A stretch of DNA of 64,000 nucleotides from NCBI GenBank assembly GCA_934219025.1, contig CAKQDG010000004.1:5096-69095 (forward strand), given 5' to 3'. Position numbers and translations under genes: made by a program. The notes under the pieces were generated by a model, which worked only from the letters and a program-made list of their open reading frames with translations, was not told the DNA's origin and did not search any database. Shown here in pieces: positions 45,453 to 54,696 of the stretch. The number at the start of each line of letters is the position of its first letter. The first letter of the stretch is position 1. This DNA is from an uncultured Prevotella sp. Its GTDB lineage: Bacteria > Bacteroidota > Bacteroidia > Bacteroidales > Bacteroidaceae.

Positions 45453-45549
45453 TACTTGTCTTGATTTCTTTATCCTGTTTTTGCCTTTGCATCTGCGGCA
45501 TGTATGCCGGGTGGCAATAGGCATTATGTTTTATTTTTTTTGGATTATA

Positions 45550-45585
45550 CAAAGATAGAAAGAAAAAAGCAATTATTGCTACAAA
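45550..45585 (-). promoter_or_regulatory. Putative promoter of feoAB (TATCTTTG, minus strand)
   Basis: CAAAGATA (45550-45557) reads TATCTTTG on the minus strand; a CAAA at 45582-45585 (TTTG on minus) is 24 bases away, a little long. The leader of about 90 bases contains a CGGCA-TGTA-TGCCG hairpin (45496-45509). No Fur box was recognised. Confidence 0.5.
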
Positions 45586-45654
45586 TAAGTTAAAATACCT
45601 ATTAATTATTACTTATTATATTTTGCGATAGCGATGCATTATCATTTGTGGGTA

Positions 45655-46383
45655 TTATCGGTTGAAATATTCCTCGAGTTCCTCCCTTGCCGCTGTGCCG
45701 TTATTGTCAAGGTCTTTCACAATCCTTCCGTGTTCCATCACCACTATTCGGCTACTTATGTCCACGGTGTGCGTCAGGTTGTGGCTGCTCACCATGATTG
45801 TTGCCCCGGTCTCGTTTTTGTAGTTCACAAGGATTTTCTTGAGCATATTCTGGCTTGTAGGGTCAAGGAAGTTGAATGGCTCGTCGAGAATCAGCAGTTG
45901 CGGACGGTTGAGTATCGCAGATATTATTCCGATTTTCTGTTTGTTGCCCGCCGACATATTTCTTATGAGCTTTTGCTTTCCCAATATCTCGTCGCTCATA
46001 AAGGGAGCATATTTCTCAAGAATACTTTTCAGAGTGTCTTTGTCGATGTTGTTTACCTTTGCTATAAACTCAAAATATTCCTCCGGCGTGAGAAAGTCAA
46101 TCAAAAAGCTTTCGTCTATGTATGCTCCGGTGTAGACTTTCCATTCCTCGTCCACTCTCACGTCTGTCGTGAAAGTGCTGTTGTCTGGCTTGCAGAAACT
46201 CATCTCCACATTTCCGGTATCAGCTTTCAGCAGGTCGAGAGTCAGTCTGAACAGAGTTGTCTTTCCGGCTCCGTTGTTCCCCACGAGTCCGAGCAGTGTA
46301 TTCTCGTGTATTTCGAGTTTGTCAATGTCCACGGCAGTATTGCCGCTGAATGTTTTCACGAGATTATTGTAAGTTATGTTCAT
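45655..46383 (-). CDS. ABC transporter ATP-binding protein
   Basis: 242 residues, single ABC domain. Walker A GNNGAGKTT near 37, a non-standard signature NMSAGNKQKIGI, Walker B LLILDEPFNFLDP, and the H-loop MVSSHNLTHTV. The domain type resembles CcmA/DrrA export ATPases. No permease is adjacent: secA lies upstream and feoAB downstream. The ATG at 46383 is chosen because longer starts would run into the secA terminator hairpin. Only 27 bases separate that hairpin from the start, and no promoter was recognised, so expression may depend on read-through. Confidence 0.82.
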   Translation of the reverse strand: MNITYNNLVKTFSGNTAVDIDKLEIHENTLLGLVGNNGAGKTTLFRLTLDLLKADTGNVEMSFCKPDNSTFTTDVRVDEEWKVYTGAYIDESFLIDFLTPEEYFEFIAKVNNIDKDTLKSILEKYAPFMSDEILGKQKLIRNMSAGNKQKIGIISAILNRPQLLILDEPFNFLDPTSQNMLKKILVNYKNETGATIMVSSHNLTHTVDISSRIVVMEHGRIVKDLDNNGTAAREELEEYFNR

Positions 46384-46400
46384 GCTTCCGGTATTTTGTT

Positions 46401-46460
46401 GAAAAAAAACGAGATGTGCCTTCAAGGCATTACACCTGTCCCGACACATCTCTTTTTTTT
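46401..46460. terminator. Terminator of secA, with T-runs on both strands
   Basis: GAGATGTG (46411-46418) pairs with CACATCTC (46445-46452). On the minus strand, after secA, it is followed by GTTTTTTTTC; on the plus strand by a run of T. Confidence 0.8.
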
Positions 46461-46482
46461 AGAATTATGCTTTTTCTATATT

Positions 46483-49400
46483 TTAAACAAGACCCTTGCC
46501 GTGGCAATTCTTGAATTTCTTTCCGCTTCCGCATGGGCACGGATCATTGCGTCCCGGCATCTTTTCCTTCACGATAGGTTCCTGAGCCTGTGCAGCCTCG
46601 CGGGTGTCCTGCTGTGCTGCAGCCTTCTGTGCCTCGTCGTCCAGGTCCACCTTCTCCTCGTTATACAGTTGGCTGTGCTCCTCTGGGGCAGCCTCCTGCA
46701 CCTCTTCCTGCTGCATTACCGGAATCTGGGCACGCATCAGGATGCTCACGATGCGGTTGTTCATCTGGTCCACCATATCGTCGAAGAGTTTCACGCTTTC
46801 GAGCTTGAAGATAACCAGAGGGTCTTTCTGCTCGTAAGAAGCATTCTGCACGCTGTGTTTCAGTTCGTCGAGAGCTCTCAGGTTCTCCTTCCAGCAGTCG
46901 TCGATGATATGCAGCAAGATAGTCTTTTCAAACTGCTTCACAACGCTCTTTCCTTCGCTTTCGTAAGCCTCTTTCAGATTGCATGGAATGTTGAACATGC
47001 GTTTGCCGTCGGTCAGCGGCACCATGATGCGCTCGTAGATAGCCCCCTGCTCCTCGAACACCTGTTTGATAACAGGGTAGGCCACAGCCTGTATGCGGTC
47101 GGTCTTGCGCTTGAAGTCGGCGATAGCCATCTGGAAAGCCTTCTCCTCAAGATTCTCGCGGTTTTCGTTTTGGAATTCAGTATCTGTAAACGGACACTCC
47201 ATGGCAAGTACTTTCAGGAACTCGTCCTGGCATCCCTCGTAGTCGTTCTTCTCGATGATGTTCACCACGCGGTCCCAGATGATGTTTGTAATATCCATTC
47301 CGATGCGTTCACCCATAAGGGCGTGGCGACGCTTCTCGTAAACCACCGTGCGCTGCTTGTTCATCACGTCGTCGTATTCAAGCAGGCGTTTGCGGATACC
47401 GAAGTTGTTTTCTTCAACCTTCTTCTGTGCACGTTCGATGCTCTTCGACATCAGAGAGCTTTCGATTCTCTCTCCGTCTTCGATGCCGAGGCGGTCCATT
47501 ACCCTTGCGATGCGTTCGCTTGCAAACAAGCGCATGAGCTTGTCCTCAAGGCTGACATAGAACACAGAACTTCCCGGGTCGCCCTGACGTCCGGCACGAC
47601 CACGCAACTGGCGGTCCACACGACGGCTCTCGTGTCTCTCTGTTCCGATGATGGCGAGACCGCCGGCAGCCTTCACTTCCGGCGACAGCTTGATATCCGT
47701 ACCACGGCCGGCCATATTTGTGGCAATGGTTACCGTCTTGCTCAAACCAGCCTTTGCCACGATGTCAGCCTCGTGCTGGTGCAACTTGGCGTTCAGCACG
47801 TTGTGAGGGATATGGCGCATTGTGAGCATCTTTGACAGGAGCTCAGAGATTTCCACCGATGTGGTGCCCACGAGCACCGGGCGTCCCTGATTAATCATCT
47901 CCTGGATTTCCTCGATAACGGCATTGTATTTCTCGCGTGCCGTCTTGTACAGACGGTCGTCGAGGTCTTTACGCAAAACTGGTCTGTTGGTAGGAATCTC
48001 CACCACGTCAAGCTTGTATATATCCCAGAACTCGCCAGCCTCTGTGCTTGCCGTACCGGTCATACCCGAGAGCTTGTGATACATGCGGAAATAGTTCTGC
48101 AGCGTTATGGTGGCGAATGTCTGTGTAGCCTCTTTCACCTTCACGTGTTCCTTTGCCTCTACAGCCTGGTGCAGTCCGTCGCTCCACTGGCGGCCTTCCA
48201 TAATACGTCCGGTCTGTTCGTCCACGATTTTCACTTCGCCGTCCATCACCACATATTCGTCGTCTTTGTTGAACATGGTGTAAGCCTTGAGCAGCTGCTG
48301 CAGGGTGTGCACGCGCTCGCTCTGTACGGAGTAGTGGTTCAGCAGTTCATCCTTCTTGTCGAGGCGCTGCTGGTCGTCAAGTTCCTTTTCGTTTTCAAGT
48401 GCCGACAGCTGTGATGTGATGTCAGGCAACACAAAGAGTTCCTTGTCGTTCACCTCGTTTGCAAGCCAGTCGGTACCCTTGTCGGTCAGGTCCACCGAAT
48501 TGAGTTTCTCGTCCACCACGAAATACAGCGGTTCCACAGCCTCCGGCATGCGGCGGTTGTTGTTCTCCATGTAAATCTCCTCTGTCTTGAGCATTCCCGA
48601 CTTTATACCGTCTTCCGACAGGTATTTGATAAGCGGTTTGTTCTTAGGCAGAGCCTTGTGTGAACGGTATAGGCTCAGGAAGCCTTCGTCGATAAGTTTC
48701 TGATCGTTGTTTTTCTTTCCCTCGGCAATCTTCTGCTTTGCGTCAGCCAGATACTGAGTGGCGAGCTTTCTCTGCACGCCCACGAGTTTCTCCACGAGAG
48801 GCTGGTATTGCTCAAACATCTGGTCGTCACCGTTTGGCACCGGTCCTGATATGATAAGAGGTGTACGTGCGTCGTCAATGAGCACAGAGTCCACCTCGTC
48901 CACGATGGCATAGTTGTGGGCTCTCTGCACCAGGTCGTCTGGCGAGATAGCCATATTGTCGCGCAGGTAGTCAAAACCAAACTCGTTGTTCGTACCGAAG
49001 GTGATGTCTGCCTGATAAGCCTTGCGCCTTTCCGGAGAGTTCGGGCGGTGTTTGTCAATACAGTCCACAGAAAGTCCGTTGAACATATAGAGCGGTCCCA
49101 TCCATTCCGAGTCACGCTTAGCCAGATAGTCGTTTACGGTTACCACGTGTACTCCGTTTCCTGTCAGGGCATTGAGGAATACCGGTAGGGTAGCGACGAG
49201 GGTCTTACCTTCACCGGTAGCCATTTCTGCAATCTTGCCTTGGTGAAGCACCACGCCACCGAATATCTGCACGTCGTAGTGCACCATATCCCATTTCATG
49301 TCGTTTCCGCCGGCAATCCAGTGGTTGCTGTATATCGCCTTGTCGTCTTCAATGCGCACAAAGTCTTTTGTTGCAGCCAGTTCGCGGTCAAAGTCGTTTG

Positions 49401-49791
49401 CCGTAACCACCACTTCATCGTTTTCGGCAAAGCGTCTTGCCGTATCCTTCATGATGCTGAAGGCAACGGGCAGGATATCGTTGAGCACCACCTCATATCT
49501 GTCGAGCACTTCCTTCTCCAGCTTGTCAATCTGGCTGAATATTCCTTCGCGCTCGTCGATAGGCGTTTCTTCGATTTTTGATTTCAGTTCAGCGATTTTT
49601 TCCTTCTGCTCTTTCACGGCATCTTGCAGTTGCTGTTGCAGCTCTTTTGTGCGAGCTCTCAACTGGTCGTTTGTAAGGGCTTTGATTTCAGGATACGCAG
49701 CTTTCACCTTTTCCACTATAGGTTTAATCTGCTTCATATCGCGTGTCGACTTGTCGCCAAACAGCGATTTCAGTAAGTTGTTAAATCCCAT
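46483..49791 (-). CDS. secA: Preprotein translocase ATPase SecA
   Basis: 1102 residues, about 200 longer than E. coli SecA, as usual in Bacteroidota. Motifs: Walker A in [62 protein letters not shown], and the [11 protein letters not shown] helicase motif. The C-terminal zinc domain is intact ([15 protein letters not shown]). It drives protein export through SecYEG. Codon use is richer in G and C than the central genes of the window. It has its own promoter and terminator. Confidence 0.97.
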   Translation of the reverse strand: MGFNNLLKSLFGDKSTRDMKQIKPIVEKVKAAYPEIKALTNDQLRARTKELQQQLQDAVKEQKEKIAELKSKIEETPIDEREGIFSQIDKLEKEVLDRYEVVLNDILPVAFSIMKDTARRFAENDEVVVTANDFDRELAATKDFVRIEDDKAIYSNHWIAGGNDMKWDMVHYDVQIFGGVVLHQGKIAEMATGEGKTLVATLPVFLNALTGNGVHVVTVNDYLAKRDSEWMGPLYMFNGLSVDCIDKHRPNSPERRKAYQADITFGTNNEFGFDYLRDNMAISPDDLVQRAHNYAIVDEVDSVLIDDARTPLIISGPVPNGDDQMFEQYQPLVEKLVGVQRKLATQYLADAKQKIAEGKKNNDQKLIDEGFLSLYRSHKALPKNKPLIKYLSEDGIKSGMLKTEEIYMENNNRRMPEAVEPLYFVVDEKLNSVDLTDKGTDWLANEVNDKELFVLPDITSQLSALENEKELDDQQRLDKKDELLNHYSVQSERVHTLQQLLKAYTMFNKDDEYVVMDGEVKIVDEQTGRIMEGRQWSDGLHQAVEAKEHVKVKEATQTFATITLQNYFRMYHKLSGMTGTASTEAGEFWDIYKLDVVEIPTNRPVLRKDLDDRLYKTAREKYNAVIEEIQEMINQGRPVLVGTTSVEISELLSKMLTMRHIPHNVLNAKLHQHEADIVAKAGLSKTVTIATNMAGRGTDIKLSPEVKAAGGLAIIGTERHESRRVDRQLRGRAGRQGDPGSSVFYVSLEDKLMRLFASERIARVMDRLGIEDGERIESSLMSKSIERAQKKVEENNFGIRKRLLEYDDVMNKQRTVVYEKRRHALMGERIGMDITNIIWDRVVNIIEKNDYEGCQDEFLKVLAMECPFTDTEFQNENRENLEEKAFQMAIADFKRKTDRIQAVAYPVIKQVFEEQGAIYERIMVPLTDGKRMFNIPCNLKEAYESEGKSVVKQFEKTILLHIIDDCWKENLRALDELKHSVQNASYEQKDPLVIFKLESVKLFDDMVDQMNNRIVSILMRAQIPVMQQEEVQEAAPEEHSQLYNEEKVDLDDEAQKAAAQQDTREAAQAQEPIVKEKMPGRNDPCPCGSGKKFKNCHGKGLV

Positions 49792-49830
49792 TTTATATTT
49801 TGTTTTTTATTTTTTTTCAGTAATTGTGTG

Positions 49831-49838
49831 CAAATTTA
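49831..49838 (-). promoter_or_regulatory. Putative -7 box of secA (TAAATTTG, minus strand)
   Basis: CAAATTTA reads TAAATTTG on the minus strand, 40 bases before the secA ATG. The -33 position falls in the left arm of the inverted repeat at 49852-49887. Confidence 0.55.
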
Positions 49839-49851
49839 ATTAAATTATTTT

Positions 49852-49887
49852 GAATAAGACACATGTGTGCCTTAAATTGTCTTATTC
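49852..49887. repeat. Inverted repeat overlapping the secA upstream region
   Basis: GAATAAGAC (49852-49860) and GTCTTATTC (49879-49887) with an 18-base spacer. It may be the terminator of the upstream phosphatase-like gene (weak, no T-run on the minus strand), an operator, or both. Confidence 0.55.
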
Positions 49888-49928
49888 CGCTTCCATTTAT
49901 ACCAAAATCAGTATGCTATAAGTCGAAA

Positions 49929-51365
49929 TTAGAACAAAGGAGCTGATTTGCACGCATTTGGCGCCCTTATACGAATTGTTTTTGCTATTGTGGGCGATAT
50001 GGCTTCCGCTGAAACCGGTTTGTCCACCTTTTCACCTTTTATATTATAGCCGAAAAACAGGGCAGGAGTGAGTATACAGCCCGAATAATTGTTGTATTGC
50101 TGCTGTGTGTCCTCGTTTACTATGTCCCATCCCGGAGCTGTTTCTATGATAATGTCGCCGCTTCTCGACAGATAGTGCCCGTTTCTCAGTTTTTCCGCTT
50201 CTGCCGATGATGCCAGCGTAAGACTTTCGTTCGTGTAGGCATTGGCAATGCCCTGACTTTGCTGTACAAAGATTCTTGCCTGTCGAGTCATCTCGCTGAT
50301 GTCGAGCCTTTTGCTGTCAATCAGTTTTGAGTTCAGGTAGATATTGTTGTTCTGGTATCCTTCAACATATTTGTTGCTGCCATAGAGCGCCCCGAGATAC
50401 ATGTTCAGCAGGTTTGCGGTGCGGTTGATATACACCGTACCTCCCGGCAACCTGTATTTCTTGTCGGCAGTCTTCAGTTCTTCATAATGTCCTGTTCCCG
50501 TAACCACGAAGAGCACCTTGTCGAGCCCCACGGATGATTGCAGTCTTGATATCAGTCTGCCAAGGTCGCGGTCTATCTCCACATATTTGTCCTTGCAGCT
50601 TTCATATCCGTCTTTGTCGATATATGGGGCTGCGTCATATGTTATGAAGAGCATGTCGGTGGCATCGTCTTTGCCGAGCGAATTTGCCGAGATACATTGC
50701 AATGCAAGTTCGGTGATTTGTTCGTTGATGCTACTGTTCTTCTTGTATGGAGTGTTGTATAAGTTGTATGTTTCCAGCCACTTGGGAGTCTTCTTTGAAT
50801 AATAAGTGGAGGTGCACCAGCAGTTTTCTCTTGTGTTCACCCAGAATGCCCCGTCTGCGCAGTGTCCGGCTGGGATAACAGCGGCCTCCTTTCTTTCGGC
50901 TATGCTGTATACAAAGGCGCGCCCCTTTGTTGCCACCTTCAGTTCATCGCTCAGCGTCGTGGTCATCACGTTCTGTGCCGATGCCGTTTCCGTGGTCAGT
51001 AGTCCGCTGTATGCAGCGTCGTCCACACACGACACGCTTCTGAGTGAAGCCCTGTCAAACCATTGTTCTGCCGTTATGCCGTTCAGCCTTGGTGTGGTGG
51101 CGGTGTTCAGGGCGGCTATTGCCGATGCTCTGTCTACAGGAGCGAAAGGATAGGTTACGTTTTTATACAACATCCCCGAACGCATTATCCTTCTGAATCC
51201 GTCGGTACCGTAGAGGTGGTCAAACGATTCCAGAAAATCCGTTCTCAGCTGGTCTATGGCAATGTTTACAACGAGCCTTGGCGCAGGAATGGTTTCCTGT
51301 GCGCTTACTGTCGCCCCGCCGGTAGCAATGGCAAGGATTGTGGCTGTTATGTATTTATTCTTCAT
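49929..51365 (-). CDS. Exported alkaline-phosphatase-superfamily protein lacking most catalytic motifs
   Basis: 478 residues with a signal peptide (about 1-22). The fold is that of PafA-type phosphatases: AIDQLRTDFLESF near 38, EIDRDLGRLI near 290, SGDIIIETAPGW near 418 and a C-terminal GYNIKGEKVDKPVSAEAISPTIAKTI. Asp38 is kept. The expected nucleophile Thr/Ser and its following His are replaced (PVDRASAIAAL), the D-x-x-x-H pair is missing (YDAAPYIDKDG), the DH pair is missing (VTGTGHYEE), and the last His is missing (DTQQQYNNY). It is probably not a phosphatase. The ATG at 51365 overlaps the stop of the DUF4105 gene (ATGA), so the two are translationally coupled. Confidence 0.8.
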   Translation of the reverse strand: MKNKYITATILAIATGGATVSAQETIPAPRLVVNIAIDQLRTDFLESFDHLYGTDGFRRIMRSGMLYKNVTYPFAPVDRASAIAALNTATTPRLNGITAEQWFDRASLRSVSCVDDAAYSGLLTTETASAQNVMTTTLSDELKVATKGRAFVYSIAERKEAAVIPAGHCADGAFWVNTRENCWCTSTYYSKKTPKWLETYNLYNTPYKKNSSINEQITELALQCISANSLGKDDATDMLFITYDAAPYIDKDGYESCKDKYVEIDRDLGRLISRLQSSVGLDKVLFVVTGTGHYEELKTADKKYRLPGGTVYINRTANLLNMYLGALYGSNKYVEGYQNNNIYLNSKLIDSKRLDISEMTRQARIFVQQSQGIANAYTNESLTLASSAEAEKLRNGHYLSRSGDIIIETAPGWDIVNEDTQQQYNNYSGCILTPALFFGYNIKGEKVDKPVSAEAISPTIAKTIRIRAPNACKSAPLF

Positions 51366-52564
51366 TCTTTCGTTACCTTTCTCCCGTATGAACGGACGTT
51401 GTATATAGCTCTTAATAGCAAAGATAGTGCCAAAGTTGTCATTCCCTCGGCATAATTCTGTATGAAGGAGCATAATATTGCCATTGTCAGAACGGCGGCA
51501 ACACATTCCCACATCGTTTTCTGCTTTCCTGCATCTTTTCTATACCTTATTATATAATAGAGCATATACAATGCCAAAGGATTCAGCATGAGTATCTGCA
51601 GGTTCAGTCTTACTGTCGGGTGCTGTGAGAATATCATTACGGTCAGTATAATTCCGGCTATTCCCGTGAAGAATGCAACAATGACGTCGAATCCCCACAG
51701 TTTCTTTTTCATATAAATTTCCGTTGCCGAAACGCATAATATTACCGCCAGCATTATCCATGCGCATACTGATGGGGTGGGGAGCCACTGCATCGTGTCG
51801 CTTTCCGATTCCATGCCGTTCACCACGGTTTCCGTTTTCCCAACGAGTGGAGTCAGCATACCGTTTCTCTTCACTATTGCCGTACTGAAATCCCTCATCA
51901 AGTTTGCCGGCAGAAACTGTTGCTCCTCCCTGCTTGTTCCCTCGTCGGCCTTCACGCCCATAAGCAAGTCGTTGCCAAACCTTGCCCACAGATGTTCCCC
52001 GTTGCACGAGTGTATGATGCCGCGAAACGTAACGCTCTGGTCTATCTTGTTTCTGTACACCACATCCCCTTGCAGATTGTTCACAATTATGTCGCGTGCC
52101 TTGGTCGTGCAGTTGTTGTACAGGAAATTGTATCTGTATTTCAGATTTTCCGGTCTTGCATTTACGCGCAGAGCACAATATATTGCAGCTTTTTCGTTGG
52201 GAGTCAGGTTCAGCTTCTGTTCTGTTACGGTTGCACCATAATAGGTGTATTCCTGGCAGAAATCCTGAAACGTCTGTATTCCCATCTCGTAGTCCGTGTG
52301 CCCAAGCACAAACCTCAACACGAAATTCGGTTCCTTAAATGAGAACACACCGTAGTTCACGGCTATGTCATATCCCGTGGACATATCCTTGACCCTGATG
52401 GCCGTATGTCCGTACAGACTGTACACCTCGTCGTGGGGTGAACAGGTGAGCAAACTGATCTGTAGTGAGTCGAATCTTGCTTTGCTGCCGGTCTCTGTGG
52501 CCTGTATCTTACTGAAAGTCAGCACCGAAAGCAATATTGCAGTAAATATCTTTATTTTATCCAT
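51362..52564 (-). CDS. DUF4105 (Lnb N-terminal-like) membrane protein
   Basis: 400 residues. Signal peptide or anchor at 1-22, then a ~230-residue DUF4105 domain with LYGHTAIRVKD and LYNNCTTKARDI; the His and Cys are conserved features reminiscent of papain-like or NlpC-like catalytic pairs, though activity is unproven. Five predicted membrane helices fill the C-terminal third. The ATG at 52564 is preferred over an in-frame ATG twelve codons upstream since it opens the signal sequence and agrees with the promoter. It is coupled to the phosphatase-fold gene downstream. Confidence 0.82.
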   Translation of the reverse strand: MDKIKIFTAILLSVLTFSKIQATETGSKARFDSLQISLLTCSPHDEVYSLYGHTAIRVKDMSTGYDIAVNYGVFSFKEPNFVLRFVLGHTDYEMGIQTFQDFCQEYTYYGATVTEQKLNLTPNEKAAIYCALRVNARPENLKYRYNFLYNNCTTKARDIIVNNLQGDVVYRNKIDQSVTFRGIIHSCNGEHLWARFGNDLLMGVKADEGTSREEQQFLPANLMRDFSTAIVKRNGMLTPLVGKTETVVNGMESESDTMQWLPTPSVCAWIMLAVILCVSATEIYMKKKLWGFDVIVAFFTGIAGIILTVMIFSQHPTVRLNLQILMLNPLALYMLYYIIRYRKDAGKQKTMWECVAAVLTMAILCSFIQNYAEGMTTLALSLLLRAIYNVRSYGRKVTKE

Positions 52565-52577
52565 TATTTTCACGTTG

Positions 52578-52585
52578 CAAAAATA
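52578..52585 (-). promoter_or_regulatory. Putative -7 box for DUF4105 (TATTTTTG, minus strand)
   Basis: CAAAAATA reads TATTTTTG on the minus strand, 13 bases before the chosen ATG. The -33 region is weak. Confidence 0.4.
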
Positions 52586-52630
52586 ACTTATATTTTTCAC
52601 TTATAGTTATGTTGTTTCGATTTTTTTCAA

Positions 52631-52638
52631 TAATTTTG
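52631..52638 (+). promoter_or_regulatory. Putative -7 box for the coaX operon (TAATTTTG)
   Basis: TAATTTTG is 35 bases before the coaX GTG; a GTTG at 52611-52614 is the best -33 candidate. The promoter is divergent from the DUF4105 one. Confidence 0.5.
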
Positions 52639-52673
52639 CACCTCACAAATTATTACAAGTCAAAGTATAAATC

Positions 52674-53408
52674 GTGAATTTAATAATAGATATCGGCAAC
52701 ACGTGTGTCAAGCTGGTGTGTTTTGACAATGGAAAAGTCGTGGAAGAACAGCGCTCCGACAAAGATGATGTCGCAGCTCTCGAGTCTTTTTCCGCGCGCT
52801 ATGCATTTTGCCGTGGCATATATTCCACGGTGTCAGACATTAGCGCCTCATACCGCGATGCACTCCTTTCCTTGCCGTTCGACATAATGGAATTCAGAAG
52901 CGGCATAACGCCTATACCTATTATAAATAAGTATTCCACACCGCTCACTCTCGGGTCCGACCGCCTTGCCGCTGCAATAGGCGCCAATGCCTTGCAACCC
53001 GGCAGGGATGTGCTGATAATCGACATCGGCACCTGTGTTACGTTTGATTTCGTCAATGCTGCCGGCGAATACCTCGGCGGCAACATCTCGCCGGGACCCA
53101 CAATGCGGCTAAGGGCGCTCAACAAGTTTACGGCTCGCTTGCCACTCGTGGAGCGTCAGGGGGAGATGCCGGATTTTGGCTGCGACACCGAAACGGCAAT
53201 ACGCAGCGGCGTGATGAACGGCATAAAATACGAGATAGAAGGTTATATAAACTATTTTTTAGCTAAATATCCTCAACTTTTTGTATATTTAACTGGAGGC
53301 GTGCATCTTAATTTGCAATTCTCGGAAAAAATCCCCATCTTTGCAGACAATTTTATTGTTCCCAAGGGACTTAACAGAATATTAGAATACAACAATGAAC
53401 ATAAATAA
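52674..53408 (+). CDS. coaX: Type III pantothenate kinase
   Basis: 244 residues beginning at a GTG that gives NLIIDIGNTCVKLV, the phosphate-binding loop at the very N-terminus. GSDRLAAAIGA near 100 and IIDIGTCVTFDFV near 120 carry the catalytic Asp and ATP contacts; GNISPGPTMRLRAL follows. It phosphorylates pantothenate as the first step of CoA synthesis and is not feedback-inhibited by CoA in this type. Its last 14 bases overlap the next gene, which points to translational coupling. Confidence 0.93.
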   Translation: MNLIIDIGNTCVKLVCFDNGKVVEEQRSDKDDVAALESFSARYAFCRGIYSTVSDISASYRDALLSLPFDIMEFRSGITPIPIINKYSTPLTLGSDRLAAAIGANALQPGRDVLIIDIGTCVTFDFVNAAGEYLGGNISPGPTMRLRALNKFTARLPLVERQGEMPDFGCDTETAIRSGVMNGIKYEIEGYINYFLAKYPQLFVYLTGGVHLNLQFSEKIPIFADNFIVPKGLNRILEYNNEHK

Positions 53409-54696
53409 AAGAGCAACACTAGCTTTCGCCATACTTGCACTCAGCGCTGGAGCAATGGCACAAAGCGGCACAAACTCACCTTACAGCCAGTATGGACTTG
53501 GAGAACTCAGCGACCCCACAGCAGGTTTCAACCGCGGTATGAACGGACTCGGTCTGGGCTTCCGCGAGCATAACCAGGTGAACTTCATCAACCCTGCTTC
53601 CTACTCGGCAGTAGACTCCACCACTTTCATCTTTGATATCGGCCTGAGCGGACAGATAACAAACTTCAAAGAGGGAAACCAGAAGAAAAATGCCAACAAT
53701 GCAGATTTGGAATATGTGGTGGCATCTTTCCGTGCTGTAAAGAATGTGGGCGTGAGCTTCGGTATACTGCCTTACACCAACATCGGTTACGACTACAGTT
53801 CTAAAGGCTATATCAGTGGCGACCTTGCAAATGCTTATACTTCTTTATATTCGGGTAGCGGTGGACTCCACGAGGTTTATCTCGGTGCCGGTTGGCAGAT
53901 ACTGCGTGGACTCTCCGTGGGTGCAAACATCGGATACCTTTGGGGAGATATGAACAGGTATGTAACTTCTTCTTATACTGACAGCTACGCAAAAACACTG
54001 TATAAACATTACAGCGCAAACGTTACAAGCTACAAACTCGATTTCGGAGCACAGTATCAGTTTAACGTAGACAAGAAAAACCAGCTCACCTTTGGCGTTA
54101 CCTACACTCTGGGACACAAACTCGGAGCTGATGCCTCGTGCAACGTGATTTCCGTGAGTCCGCTCACGTCTAAGCCAGACACCATGTCATACAGCATTAA
54201 AAATGCCCTCTCTATACCGATGCAAATCGGAGCTGGTGTGGCATGGAACCACAATGACAAACTGAAACTTGGCTTCGACTACACAATGCAGAAGTGGGGC
54301 AGCGAGAGCTTTCCGGTATATACCGAGGTGGGTAGCACCTCGTCTTACGTGCTGAACAGCGACTATTACAAAAACCGCCACAAGATGACGCTCGGTGGCG
54401 AATATTGCGGCGACGAATACTCGCGCAGCTTCTTCAAGCGCATGCGCTTCCGTGCAGGCGTGTCGTATGCCACACCTTACTATAAGATTAACGGACAAGA
54501 CGGACCGTCGGAACTTAGCGTAAGTGCCGGATTCGGCATTCCTATCGTGAATTCATACAACAACCGCTCCATCCTGAATATCTCCGGACAGTGGGTGAAA
54601 CGCTCGGCTAAAGACTTCATCACCGAGAACACCTTCCGGATAAACATCGGTCTAACCTTCAACGAACGCTGGTTCATGAAGTGGAAAGTGGAATAA
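53395..54696 (+). CDS. Outer-membrane beta-barrel protein (FadL/OmpP1-like)
   Basis: 433 residues with a cleavable signal peptide (about 1-22, ending GAMAQ). The conserved N-terminal NSPYSQYGLGELSDPTAGFNRGMNGLG and NFINPASYSAVDSTTFIFDIG resemble Bacteroidota FadL-like barrels. Repeated amphipathic strands and the C-terminal INIGLTFNERWFMKWKVE fit an outer-membrane barrel. The cargo is unknown. It lies between coaX and lptC, overlapping both, in what looks like a conserved envelope operon. Confidence 0.8.
   Translation: MNINKRATLAFAILALSAGAMAQSGTNSPYSQYGLGELSDPTAGFNRGMNGLGLGFREHNQVNFINPASYSAVDSTTFIFDIGLSGQITNFKEGNQKKNANNADLEYVVASFRAVKNVGVSFGILPYTNIGYDYSSKGYISGDLANAYTSLYSGSGGLHEVYLGAGWQILRGLSVGANIGYLWGDMNRYVTSSYTDSYAKTLYKHYSANVTSYKLDFGAQYQFNVDKKNQLTFGVTYTLGHKLGADASCNVISVSPLTSKPDTMSYSIKNALSIPMQIGAGVAWNHNDKLKLGFDYTMQKWGSESFPVYTEVGSTSSYVLNSDYYKNRHKMTLGGEYCGDEYSRSFFKRMRFRAGVSYATPYYKINGQDGPSELSVSAGFGIPIVNSYNNRSILNISGQWVKRSAKDFITENTFRINIGLTFNERWFMKWKVE

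Noticed and set aside
45453-45524. N-terminal extension of FeoAB with a HTCRRC motif
   Set aside because: FeoA begins at the ATG at 45452; the extension lies in the leader that contains a hairpin, and the Cys pair is probably accidental.
45634-47835. 733-codon open frame on the plus strand
   Set aside because: It lies opposite the ABC ATPase and the 3' part of secA; the product has no recognisable domain, and GC-rich codon bias of the real genes removes stops on the other strand.
51366-51512. 49-residue extension of the phosphatase-fold protein
   Set aside because: It would bury the signal peptide and overlap the DUF4105 gene by about 150 bases; the ATG at 51365 gives a proper signal peptide.
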